From positions 1 through 7,084 of the forward strand of contig CANHPK010000078.1 of assembly GCA_947462525.1 (NCBI GenBank): 7,084 nucleotides of DNA, read 5' to 3'. How positions within the stretch are numbered: the first letter of the stretch is position 1; the number at the start of each line of letters is the position of its first letter. Shown here piece after piece: positions 1 through 6,636 of this stretch. Position numbers and translations under genes: made by a program. The notes beneath the pieces are model-generated. The model searched no databases. It was not told the origin of the DNA and saw only the letters and a list, made by a program, of their open reading frames with translations. The DNA is from Roseiflexaceae bacterium (GTDB lineage: Bacteria; Chloroflexota; Chloroflexia; Chloroflexales; Roseiflexaceae).

Positions 1-675
1 CGGACACCTATACGCATCGTCCGTGACATGACTATCGAAGGCACATCACCGGTTTTGCGGCTGACCGAGACCTTCACCAACGAAGCCGGTGAGCCCATCG
101 ACATCATGTGGGGGCATCACATCGCCTATGGATTGCCGTTCCTCAGCCATGGGGCACGGATTGCGACCTCGGCCAGAGCGATTGAAGCCCATACTGGGGA
201 CACCGATGGCCCAAACCGGCTGTCACGCAATGGCGCACACGGTGCATGGCCCATGCTCGCGGGGCCCGACGGTACGCCGTTCGATACCAGCATTGTGCCA
301 GCCTATGCCGACGCACATGGAAGCGATGTGTTTTATCTGAGCAATTTTGCGGATGATACCGCGTGGTATAGCCTCTATAGCGAACATCATCGGCTCGGCG
401 TCGCCGTTGCATGGGATGCGACGGTCTTTTCGCATGTGTGGCAGTGGCACGAGTTCAGTCGTACCGGCGGGTTCCCCTGGTGGGGCCGTGTCCACGCGTT
501 TGCGCTCGAGCCGTGGTGCGGCTATCCGACTGATGGGTTGTCAGCCGTCGCCGCCAAGGGGAATCAGCGCGTTCTGCAAGCGGGCGAGGTGATCGAAACA
601 TACCTGACGGTTGCACTCTACCAAGACCAGGCCACCCCGACCGCCGTTACACGCACGGGTGATATCACGTTCTAA
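1..675 (+). CDS. aldose 1-epimerase / DUF4432-like protein (galactose mutarotase fold), 5'-truncated by window edge
   Basis: The frame is open from base 1 to the TAA at 673-675, giving 224 visible residues. The ATG at 28 lies inside the protein and is probably not the start, because homology-like sequence (a beta-strand, then LRLTETFTNEAGEP) runs through this part and family members are usually about 300-350 residues. Seen: a WGHH motif at visible residues 37-40, followed by an AYGLPFL stretch, and an ALEPWCGYP motif near residues 168-176. These resemble the conserved His-containing strand and the C-terminal Glu region of aldose-1-epimerase/DUF4432 carbohydrate-binding proteins. Known for the fold: such proteins interconvert sugar anomers or bind sugars, usually in the cytoplasm. 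No signal peptide can be judged because the N-terminus is missing. The gene converges on a GH4/ABC sugar operon, which fits a mutarotase or sugar-binding role for a released monosaccharide. The exact substrate cannot be read from the sequence. It could also be a non-catalytic mutarotase-like domain. Confidence 0.75.
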   Translation, partial: RTPIRIVRDMTIEGTSPVLRLTETFTNEAGEPIDIMWGHHIAYGLPFLSHGARIATSARAIEAHTGDTDGPNRLSRNGAHGAWPMLAGPDGTPFDTSIVPAYADAHGSDVFYLSNFADDTAWYSLYSEHHRLGVAVAWDATVFSHVWQWHEFSRTGGFPWWGRVHAFALEPWCGYPTDGLSAVAAKGNQRVLQAGEVIETYLTVALYQDQATPTAVTRTGDITF

Positions 676-680
676 CGAAG

Positions 681-710
681 CCGGCTGCGTCGATACATCG
701 ACGCAGCCGG
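681..710. terminator. bidirectional hairpin terminator between convergent genes
   Basis: Perfect inverted repeat with 13-bp arms (CCGGCTGCGTCGA and its complement) and a 4-nt loop TACA. It starts 5 nt after the stop of the + strand mutarotase-like gene and lies 24 nt beyond the stop of the - strand alpha-galactosidase gene. On the + strand it is followed by TATTTGTGCT, a modest T-rich tail. On the - strand the tail (CTTCGTTAG) is poor in T. The GC-rich arms and the position between two convergent stops support a shared intrinsic terminator or 3'-end stabiliser, probably more efficient for the + strand transcript. Confidence 0.8.
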
Positions 711-734
711 TATTTGTGCTCGTGGGAGTGGAGC

Positions 735-2066
735 CTACGCTACAACGGTGTGTTTGAACTGTGGCAGATAGGCTTTGTTTTGGGCAAACATCTCGTTGAC
801 CATGGCTTTGATCTCTGCCGGTGCCAACACCGCAGCAGTCAGTGGATCGTTGAGGATCGCGTGGTAGACCTTGCGTGGATCGCCGGTCAGTGCACCAGCG
901 ACTGCCATTTCTTCGATCTGGGCTGACAAGTTGGTCAACATGGCGACTTGTGGCGGGATTGCCCCGACATGCACCGGGTGGAGGCCGTCTTTGTCGACAA
1001 ACACGGGCACCTCGACACAGGCATCCTGCGGCAAATTGGTAATCAGGTTGGTGTTGCGCACATTGCCATTGAAGCGGAACGGTTCGCCGCCTGCGAGTGC
1101 GTTGACGATGTAGGCAGCATACTCGTGGCCGCGATTGAGGTCCAGATTGGCACTGCCATCGAACCACGAGCGGGCGTCGTCGCGCCATTCGTGCTCACGG
1201 CGCAAGTACTCATCGAGGATATACGCATGGACACCGGGATTCCAACCGGTACCGTGTGTGCAGTACTTTTCGATGAGGTCTGGGCGTTTGCGGAACCAGG
1301 CGTTGTACTCAGAGTTGTGCCCGCTCGATTCGGTCACGTAATAATCGAGGTTGAGGAACATCTCGTTACGGACAATTTCTTCGTTGTAGACTTCTGGGCG
1401 CTCGGTGATGGCTTTGCGAATCAACGGGATGGCGTCTTGGCCCTTCCAGTTGTACTTGACATACCAGGCCATGTGGTTGATGCCGGCGCAGACGTATTCG
1501 ATTTCTTCGTAGGGTGCGCCTATCCATTGCGCGAGCATCTCAGATGTCCCTTGGACACTGTGACAGAGCCCGGTGATGGCAATCTTGGACTCGTGCTGCA
1601 TGGCGCGACAGAGCATCGCCATGGGGTTGGTATAGTTGAGCATCATCGCTGATGGGCAGTATTTTTCCATGTCTTTGACGATGGCAAGCATTTCGGGGAT
1701 GGTGCGCAATGCGCGGAAGATGCCCGAGGGGCCACGCGTGTCGCCCACATTGATGTCGATACCGTACTTCTTGGGGATTTCGATGTCGTGGCGCCAGACC
1801 TGCACGCCGCCGGCCAAAATGGTCACCATGACCACGTCGGCACCCTGGAGGGCTTCCGCCCGGTTGCGGGTAGAACGGACGGTGGCGGGGTATTTGCCCA
1901 GTTCGATGATGCGGCGGACCGACTTTTCGGCGAATTCCAGGCGTTCCTGGTCGATGTCCATCAACACCAATTCGGCATTTTTGAGGCGGTCAAAGGTCAA
2001 AATGTCACGTACCAGGGTCCGTGTGAACCCGATGCTCCCAGCGCCGATAAACGTAATCCGCGTCAT
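735..2066 (-). CDS. melA: GH4 alpha-galactosidase (MelA-like), NAD+/Mn2+ dependent
   Basis: This 443-residue protein is full length for glycoside hydrolase family 4. Seen: an N-terminal dinucleotide-binding loop GAGSIGF (residues 8-14), an acidic strand end LMDID (35-39), NYTNPMAM (144-151), CHSV (168-171), AGINHMAWY (194-202), VTESSGHNSEY (244-254), and GNVRN...NLP (334-346) near the C-terminus. CHSV with GINH is the pattern of E. coli MelA-type alpha-galactosidases; the Cys and His are the metal ligands in this family. GH4 enzymes act through transient oxidation at C3 with NAD+, so the enzyme should be cytoplasmic, and no signal peptide is seen. Expected reaction: hydrolysis of terminal alpha-galactosides such as melibiose. 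It is the last gene of the operon. Its ATG overlaps the stop of the preceding GH4 gene as ATGA. Its ribosome site (GGAGAAGGA, 2072-2080) lies within that gene's last codons, which indicates translational coupling. Alternatively it could hydrolyse another alpha-glycoside, since GH4 specificities vary. Confidence 0.92.
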   Translation of the reverse strand: MTRITFIGAGSIGFTRTLVRDILTFDRLKNAELVLMDIDQERLEFAEKSVRRIIELGKYPATVRSTRNRAEALQGADVVMVTILAGGVQVWRHDIEIPKKYGIDINVGDTRGPSGIFRALRTIPEMLAIVKDMEKYCPSAMMLNYTNPMAMLCRAMQHESKIAITGLCHSVQGTSEMLAQWIGAPYEEIEYVCAGINHMAWYVKYNWKGQDAIPLIRKAITERPEVYNEEIVRNEMFLNLDYYVTESSGHNSEYNAWFRKRPDLIEKYCTHGTGWNPGVHAYILDEYLRREHEWRDDARSWFDGSANLDLNRGHEYAAYIVNALAGGEPFRFNGNVRNTNLITNLPQDACVEVPVFVDKDGLHPVHVGAIPPQVAMLTNLSAQIEEMAVAGALTGDPRKVYHAILNDPLTAAVLAPAEIKAMVNEMFAQNKAYLPQFKHTVVA

Positions 2067-3388
2067 GATTGTCCTTCTCCGTTGGTCGTTGCGTCTATGT
2101 AACTCGTCGTGTGCGCCCAGAGGTCAGCGCCGAGCGCTTCGACCGTGGCGAGCGAATCGACCGAGCCGTCAATGGTCAGCGCGTGCATAAATGCATCGCG
2201 GTTTTGGGTGAGGGCTGCCTCGACAATCACCTGGACCCAGGCGTACCTGCTCGCCAGCATGCCCGCCGTTGCGTGTCCCAATGGCGGTTGGGCGATCGGT
2301 GTGGGGATGCCCTTTGTCATGTGTGCCGGTGCTTCGACGATTGCACCGATGGGGAGATCTGGTACTTGGCCGGTGTTGGGCAGATTAACGGCATAGATTT
2401 CGTTGCGTTGTTCGCGGATGGCGCGAACAATCTCGACCACTTGCTCGTGCTCACCCGATTCGCGCAGAAACAAACGGTCAGGCAACGGGGCAAAACTGGT
2501 TGCATCGGCTTCCATCGCAACAAACTCTGCATCACCGTCAGCAATTGTGCCCTCAAATGAGAAGGCATCCACCCCGAGACGCATGCCGTAGTATGCCCCA
2601 GAACGGAAAAACTGTGGAAAGAATTCGGTCACATGACGGTCAAGGACTGCAGGGAACGCCCCGGTGTGCCGCAAAAGTTCCCATGAGAATCGATTCTGGT
2701 CGGCATGAGTAACGGGTACCGACCGCTGAGATGCGGCATATGCGTGGAGGCGCGGCATCAGATCGACCCCGTCACTTGCAATTGCGGTCATCCAGGTCAA
2801 ATGATTATACCCTGCGTACTGAGCGGTCAGCGATGCTTTGGGGAGTTCTAGCGTATCCGCGAGGTAGTGCAGGACATGCAAGACTCCGTGACACAATCCG
2901 ATCACGGGGATCCCGACGGCGAGTTGGATAGCCTGACAAATCGGCGCCATCGGATTGGAATAGTTGACGAACACAGCGTCAGGAGCATATGCAGCGACAT
3001 CGCGGGCAATAGCGACCATGGCGGGGATCATGCGGACCGCGCGGGAACTGCCCCCTGGCCCGACGGTATCACCGACAGGCATATAGATGCCATATTGGCG
3101 CGGAATAAAGACATCTTGCTCCCACGCTCGCCGTCCCCCTACCCCGACCGTGCAGATCACCACGGTTGCCCCCGGGAGCGCCTCGCGTCGGTCTGTTGAG
3201 GCACGCAACCCAATCGGTGCGCCGGTTTGTGCAATCATTTTGCGGGCAAGGTGATGGGCGACCTGCAGGGCCTGCGGGTTGGGGTCAACGAGACGGACCT
3301 CGCAAGGGCGCCCTGCGGCGACGAGATCTGCCAACAATCCGCGGGTGAATGATGCACTCCCTGCGCCTATCAGTACATAGTGTTCCAC
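2063..3388 (-). CDS. GH4 family glycosidase, CHGV subgroup (alpha-glycosidase of uncertain substrate)
   Basis: This 441-residue protein is paralogous to its downstream neighbour. Seen: dinucleotide-binding loop GAGSASF (8-14), VDPNP (34-38) at the end of beta-2, VGDTVGPGG (105-113), VNYSNPMAPIC (141-151), GLCHGV (164-169), GYNHLTWM (193-200), HVTEFFPQFF (252-261) and NLPNTG...LP...VEAPA (335-355). All expected GH4 landmarks, including the Cys166/His167 metal ligands, are present, so it should be an active NAD+/metal-dependent cytoplasmic enzyme. The active-site motif is CHGV, not the CHSV of MelA-type alpha-galactosidases. CHG-type motifs have been associated with other GH4 specificities such as alpha-glucuronidase, so the substrate probably differs from that of the neighbour. 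The start is GTG at 3388, 7 nt after a perfect GGAGG, and no better start is seen. It lies 17 nt after the MalG-type permease gene and overlaps the next gene by 4 nt. Confidence 0.88.
   Translation of the reverse strand: MEHYVLIGAGSASFTRGLLADLVAAGRPCEVRLVDPNPQALQVAHHLARKMIAQTGAPIGLRASTDRREALPGATVVICTVGVGGRRAWEQDVFIPRQYGIYMPVGDTVGPGGSSRAVRMIPAMVAIARDVAAYAPDAVFVNYSNPMAPICQAIQLAVGIPVIGLCHGVLHVLHYLADTLELPKASLTAQYAGYNHLTWMTAIASDGVDLMPRLHAYAASQRSVPVTHADQNRFSWELLRHTGAFPAVLDRHVTEFFPQFFRSGAYYGMRLGVDAFSFEGTIADGDAEFVAMEADATSFAPLPDRLFLRESGEHEQVVEIVRAIREQRNEIYAVNLPNTGQVPDLPIGAIVEAPAHMTKGIPTPIAQPPLGHATAGMLASRYAWVQVIVEAALTQNRDAFMHALTIDGSVDSLATVEALGADLWAHTTSYIDATTNGEGQS
2072..2080 (-). promoter_or_regulatory. 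ribosome binding site of melA, inside the upstream GH4 gene
   Basis: On the - strand GGAGAAGGA ends 5 nt before the melA ATG. It is also the Gly-Glu-Gly codons at the end of the preceding GH4 protein. Together with the ATGA stop/start overlap this points to translational coupling of the two glycosidases. Confidence 0.75.
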
Positions 3389-3395
3389 TCGTGTG

Positions 3396-3400
3396 CCTCC
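3396..3400 (-). promoter_or_regulatory. ribosome binding site fixing a GTG start for the CHGV GH4 gene
   Basis: A perfect GGAGG on the - strand sits 7 nt upstream of GTG at 3388, inside the 17-nt gap after the permease stop. This spacing supports GTG as the true initiation codon. Confidence 0.75.
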
Positions 3401-3405
3401 GTCGC

Positions 3406-4260
3406 TTACTTGAATCCCGTAGTGGCCGCATTGGCGACGATTTGTCGTTGAAACAAAATGTAGATCAGTACAATCGGCAACAATACAATGACCGAGGCGG
3501 CCATCGTGAGTGCTGGCCGTGACCCATGGGCGTTGCTATACCAGGTCAACAACAATGGCAAGGTGCGCTTTTCGTGTGTGGTAATCACAATCAGTGGCCA
3601 GAGATAGTCGTTCCACGTCGCCATGAATGTGAAAATCCCCAACGATGCCAATGGTGCGCGGAGTTGCGGCAATATCAAGCGAGCATAGATCTGGAACTCG
3701 CTGGCACCGTCCATTCTGCCGGCATCAATCAACTCACGTGGGATACCTTCAATGAACTGGCGCATCAGAAAAATTCCAAACGCATCGATCATCGCCGGCA
3801 AAATTAATCCCCACAACGTATCGATGAGCTGCAATTGGACCAAAATCAAGTAAAGTGGAATCATGATCATCTGGAATGGAATCATGATTTGGGCCATCAA
3901 TACACCAAACATGAGGTTTTTGCCGCTGAATTCATAGCGGGCAAAGATGTACCCCGCCAATGAACTCGTAAACAACGTGATGAGCACACGGCCGACAGCG
4001 ACCAGCGTAGAATTCGCGAAAAACGTTGCAACGGGGACACGCGGATCAGCGAAAATTGTCAAATAGTTCTGCAACGTTGCGTCTTTGGGAAAAAAAGACG
4101 GTGGTACTCTGATGATTTCTGCCGGTGTTTTCAAAGAAGACACCAACACATACACAAACGGTAACAACGTTACCGATAATCCAATCAGCAATACCGCATA
4201 CCGTGCAATCATGCCCAAAGAAATCCCAAACGGAACAATGCGTGTCGTGCTGGGTGACAT
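3406..4260 (-). CDS. CUT1 sugar ABC transporter permease, MalG type
   Basis: This 284-residue integral membrane protein matches the length of MalG/LacG/UgpE-like CUT1 permeases. Seen: a first hydrophobic segment at about residues 18-42, the motif SLKTPAEI (42-49) typical of this family, NYLTIF (65-70), further hydrophobic segments at about 82-106, 113-143, 147-168, 202-226 and 250-272, and a cytoplasmic EAA-type loop at about 176-200 (ELIDAGRMDGASE...LILP) that docks the ATPase. WNDYLWPL (216-223) is a further MalG hallmark. It pairs with the MalF-type permease just upstream to form the channel. The ATG at 4260 is 1 nt after the MalF stop. Its Shine-Dalgarno GGGAG (4268-4272) is embedded in the last codons of malF, so the two are translationally coupled. 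The substrate cannot be read from the permease; an alpha-galactoside is inferred from the GH4 genes downstream. Confidence 0.93.
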   Translation of the reverse strand: MSPSTTRIVPFGISLGMIARYAVLLIGLSVTLLPFVYVLVSSLKTPAEIIRVPPSFFPKDATLQNYLTIFADPRVPVATFFANSTLVAVGRVLITLFTSSLAGYIFARYEFSGKNLMFGVLMAQIMIPFQMIMIPLYLILVQLQLIDTLWGLILPAMIDAFGIFLMRQFIEGIPRELIDAGRMDGASEFQIYARLILPQLRAPLASLGIFTFMATWNDYLWPLIVITTHEKRTLPLLLTWYSNAHGSRPALTMAASVIVLLPIVLIYILFQRQIVANAATTGFK

Positions 4261-4261
4261 C

Positions 4262-5215
4262 TTAGTACTCCCAGTCTGTTTTGAGAACCCGAAACTGTAT
4301 CATCGTGAAGGTGAAAATAATAAGAAACAACACAAATGACATGGCCGCCGCCCAGCCCATGTTCTGAAATCGGAACGCGTTTTGATAAATGCTCATCAAA
4401 ATGGTTGTGGTCTGTTCACGTGGTCCACCAGCGGTCATAACCTGCGCCAAGATAAACATCTGCAACGATGACAAGAGTGTCATGACACAAACAAAGAGCA
4501 TTGTCGGCCGTAAAAGCGGTAACGTTACCAGCCAGAACATCTGTGATTCGTTCGCGCCGTCGACCATCGCTGCTTCGCGCAGATTTGCGGGAATCCCCTG
4601 GAGTGCTGCGATAAAAATGACGAGATTGTAGCCGAAATCTTGCCATAAATGGGCAACGATGAGGGCAATCATGGCAATTGGTATGCCCATAAAAATCGCT
4701 TGGGGATCTGTCAACCATGCTTTGGGCGGCGTCATTCCAACAGATCGAATGATGCTGCTCAGGAGCCCGGCCTGCGGCGAATAGATTGCGCCCCAAATGA
4801 GTGCGACTGCAACCGCCGACGTCACGGTGGGCAGAAAATAGACGGCCCGGAAAAATCCTTTGGCACGAGCATGGCTACGTTCGATGATAATCGCGAGCGG
4901 GAGCGTGATTGCCAGATTCAATGGCAGAACGAGGAACGAAAAAAGGAATGTGTTGCGTAACGACGTTCGAAAAAGATGTGCGGCCTGTGTGTCGCCAAAC
5001 ATGGCGATATAGTTGTCCAGCGCCACAAACGGGTTGTCGCCACCGAGTCCAAACAGTCCGCTGCCGAGCCGGACTGGCGAATAGTCGAAAAATCCGAGCA
5101 CCACAGCCCAGATCATGGGGATGAGGCTGAACAACATGAGATACAGCATGATCGGCGTCATGATGCTATAGGCAAAGCGCTGTTGTGTGCGTTGGAGTTG
5201 TCCGCGTTGACCCAT
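4262..5215 (-). CDS. CUT1 sugar ABC transporter permease, MalF type
   Basis: Integral membrane protein of 317 residues from the preferred ATG. The frame can be extended to a GTG at 5230 (322 residues), but that start has no ribosome site. GGAGG at 5222-5226 lies 6 nt before the ATG at 5215 (and 3 nt before an adjacent ATG at 5218), so 5215 is chosen. Seen: six or so hydrophobic segments (near residues 18-42, 88-112, 125-146, 175-205, 238-263 and 291-311 of the 317), an N-terminal LIPMIWAVVLGFFDYSP stretch typical of MalF/UgpA-like proteins, and a cytoplasmic EAA loop at about 214-237 (EAAMVDGANE...LPLLRP). It forms a heterodimer with the MalG-type partner, receives sugar from the upstream lipoprotein, and needs an ATPase that is absent here. 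The C-terminus WEY carries the ribosome site of the next gene. Confidence 0.93.
   Translation of the reverse strand: MGQRGQLQRTQQRFAYSIMTPIMLYLMLFSLIPMIWAVVLGFFDYSPVRLGSGLFGLGGDNPFVALDNYIAMFGDTQAAHLFRTSLRNTFLFSFLVLPLNLAITLPLAIIIERSHARAKGFFRAVYFLPTVTSAVAVALIWGAIYSPQAGLLSSIIRSVGMTPPKAWLTDPQAIFMGIPIAMIALIVAHLWQDFGYNLVIFIAALQGIPANLREAAMVDGANESQMFWLVTLPLLRPTMLFVCVMTLLSSLQMFILAQVMTAGGPREQTTTILMSIYQNAFRFQNMGWAAAMSFVLFLIIFTFTMIQFRVLKTDWEY
4268..4272 (-). promoter_or_regulatory. ribosome binding site of the MalG-type permease, inside malF
   Basis: GGGAG on the - strand, 7 nt before the ATG at 4260, is formed by the last codons (Trp-Glu) of the MalF-type gene. The 1-nt gap between stop and start suggests coupled translation of the two channel subunits. 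Confidence 0.7.
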
Positions 5216-5221
5216 CATCTG

Positions 5222-5226
5222 CCTCC
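5222..5226 (-). promoter_or_regulatory. ribosome binding site that decides the MalF-type start
   Basis: GGAGG on the - strand is 6 nt from the ATG at 5215 and 3 nt from the ATG at 5218. It lies inside the longer GTG-initiated frame, downstream of that GTG, and so argues against the GTG start at 5230. Confidence 0.7.
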
Positions 5227-5232
5227 ACACAA

Positions 5233-5260
5233 GCCAGATGGGGATTGCTCCCCACCTGGC
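5233..5260 (-). promoter_or_regulatory. GNRA-capped intercistronic hairpin between binding protein and permease genes
   Basis: In the - strand transcript, GCCAGGTGGGGA pairs with TCCCCATCTGGC as a 12-bp stem with one G-U wobble, closed by a GCAA tetraloop (GNRA class). It begins 9 nt after the stop of the solute-binding protein gene and ends 6 nt before the Shine-Dalgarno of the MalF-type gene. It has no T-rich tail (TTGTGTGG follows), so it is not a classical terminator. A position between the binding-protein and permease genes is typical of hairpins that stabilise the upstream mRNA segment against 3' exonucleases or partly attenuate transcription, giving more binding protein than permease. 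The function is inferred; the structure is directly visible. Confidence 0.75.
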
Positions 5261-5269
5261 TCGGGTTCG

Positions 5270-6580
5270 TTATTTGGATTTGCTGTCGACCATCTCGTTG
5301 GCTTGCTTTTGGATGGCGGCAGCCGCTTGCTCCGGTGTCACTGCGCCTGTTAGTGCATCGGTCAAGTTCTTTGCGATGATCTCGTAGAAGAGTTGATCGC
5401 GGTCAGTGACATTACCCAAGTACGCGCCGTGTTTCAACAGGGCGAACGTTGGTTTGATCCACGGTTGCACTGCCAAGATTTCGTCTGGTTGTTCGACGAT
5501 TGACTTCATGGCAGGGATGGTGCCCGAAATCTGGTTGAACTTCAGTGCGTTTGCACGTTCAGCCGTCATGTACTTGACCAACTTCCATGACGCTTCGCTG
5601 TGCTTGGTGTTCTTGGACACCACCTTGCCCCAGCCTGCGTCGGCGACAAACTTTGGTTCGGTGCCGAACATCGGTGGCAACATGACATAATCGAACTTGA
5701 AGTCAGGGAAGTCGACTTTGCCGACGCCTGCTGCCCACGATCCGATATACCCGATGCCGACATTTCCATTGAAGAACGCATTGGGCAGACCGTTGTCGCC
5801 AGAGAACAGCGTTGCATCAATGACTTTGTCTTCTTGGGCATAGCGCGTAAGCGTGCGGATGACGTTGAGTGACTCTGGGCTTTCGAAGTTGAAGTGCTTG
5901 CCGTCTTCGGCAAAGTATGTCCCGCCTTGTTCGAGAATACCCGACAAGAGGATAAAGCCGAGTGTATCACCACCGACGAAATGGAAGCCTGCGGTGGTCA
6001 TCGTGTCGCCGTCGAGCACTGTCATCTTTTTGGCATCCGAGATCAGGGTGTTGTAATCGGTGTATGCAGGTGGGAACGGAATACCGGCTTTTTCATACAG
6101 CGCAGGGCTGACCAATGCACCGCCGTATTCGAGGTTGAACTCGTTTGGCAGTCCATAGAGGTTGCCGTTGCAGTAGTAGCCGTCCAGCGGTGCCTGGTAA
6201 AAGATCTCTTGTGCTTCTTTGTAGCTCATCACATCGGCCGGCATGTCGGCGAGGCGTGCGCCATCGGCGTAGTTGCAGACCCACGAACCAAACATCTCAA
6301 TGACATCAGCTTCGGTCCCTGCAGGCATTGACGTCTGCAGCGTTTCGATGAATTGATCGTACGGGAACGTTTCATACTTGACGGTAATGTCGGGATTTTC
6401 CTTCATGAACCCGTCGATGAGTTCTTGATTGACTTTGTTGAACGCGGAATTCTGGTGCGACCAGAGGCGAATGGTGACTTTTTCACCAGCGGCCGGTGCA
6501 GCAGGTGCAGCGCTGCTACAACCACTCAACACCAAGACTGCAATGACCAAGAACCAACGAACAATCAGACGCTTCGACAT
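5270..6580 (-). CDS. sugar ABC transporter substrate-binding lipoprotein (CUT1, family 1 SBP)
   Basis: This 436-residue protein has a lipoprotein signal peptide: MSKRLIVR, a hydrophobic core, then the lipobox LSGC with the lipidated Cys at residue 21. An Ala/Pro/Ser-rich tether (about 22-31) follows. The mature domain begins VTIRLWSHQNSAFNKV, the usual first strand of MalE-like family 1 binding proteins. Other landmarks are FMKENPDITVKYE (58-70), YGLPNEFN (142-149), FFNGNVGIGYIGSW and a C-terminal AAAAIQKQANEMV helix. The mature part contains only two other cysteines, Cys102 and Cys137, possibly a disulfide. The protein should sit outside the cytoplasmic membrane and deliver an oligosaccharide to the permease pair encoded just downstream. 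The ATG at 6580 is 5 nt after AGGAGG, a strong site consistent with high expression. It lies 56 nt after the SIS-domain gene. The sugar bound is not known from sequence; the GH4 genes suggest an alpha-galactoside or related sugar. Confidence 0.95.
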   Translation of the reverse strand: MSKRLIVRWFLVIAVLVLSGCSSAAPAAPAAGEKVTIRLWSHQNSAFNKVNQELIDGFMKENPDITVKYETFPYDQFIETLQTSMPAGTEADVIEMFGSWVCNYADGARLADMPADVMSYKEAQEIFYQAPLDGYYCNGNLYGLPNEFNLEYGGALVSPALYEKAGIPFPPAYTDYNTLISDAKKMTVLDGDTMTTAGFHFVGGDTLGFILLSGILEQGGTYFAEDGKHFNFESPESLNVIRTLTRYAQEDKVIDATLFSGDNGLPNAFFNGNVGIGYIGSWAAGVGKVDFPDFKFDYVMLPPMFGTEPKFVADAGWGKVVSKNTKHSEASWKLVKYMTAERANALKFNQISGTIPAMKSIVEQPDEILAVQPWIKPTFALLKHGAYLGNVTDRDQLFYEIIAKNLTDALTGAVTPEQAAAAIQKQANEMVDSKSK

Positions 6581-6585
6581 GACGA

Positions 6586-6591
6586 CCTCCT
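6586..6591 (-). promoter_or_regulatory. strong ribosome binding site of the solute-binding protein gene
   Basis: AGGAGG on the - strand lies 5 nt before the ATG at 6580. This is one of the best matches to the consensus in the window, fitting the need for excess binding protein. The remainder of the 56-nt gap up to the SIS gene stop shows no clear promoter. Confidence 0.75.
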
Positions 6592-6636
6592 ACTAAGACG
6601 CTTCTTTGCGCATCGAGTTCAGTCCCCGAGCGGTGG

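Noticed and set aside
541..1188. Open frame of 215 codons on the - strand crossing the terminator between the mutarotase gene and melA
   Set aside because: It runs through the end of melA in another frame, through the hairpin, and antisense to the mutarotase-like gene. It is Arg/Cys-rich with no domain.
948..1652. Open frame of 234 codons on the + strand, opposite the alpha-galactosidase gene
   Set aside because: It lies wholly antisense to a clear GH4 gene whose motifs are intact. The protein shows no recognisable motif and the frame has no convincing ribosome site, so it is a codon-bias shadow.
4159..4175. Operator-like inverted repeat CGGTAAC-3 nt-GTTACCG in the MalG-type gene
   Set aside because: It looks like a LacI-family operator, but it lies deep in coding sequence where it encodes the common membrane stretch V-T-L-L-P. 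A short palindrome of this kind is expected by chance in 7 kb.
4518..4529. Perfect 12-nt palindrome GGTAACGTTACC in the MalF-type gene
   Set aside because: It encodes V-T-L-P in a conserved part of the EAA region and matches the similar stretch in the partner permease for that reason. About one or two 12-nt palindromes are expected by chance in this length, and it is far from any promoter.
6597..6614. Weak 5-bp hairpin (GACGC / GCATC with one wobble) in the gap between the SIS and binding-protein genes
   Set aside because: Five pairs with an 8-nt loop and no T-tail is too weak to call a terminator or regulatory element.
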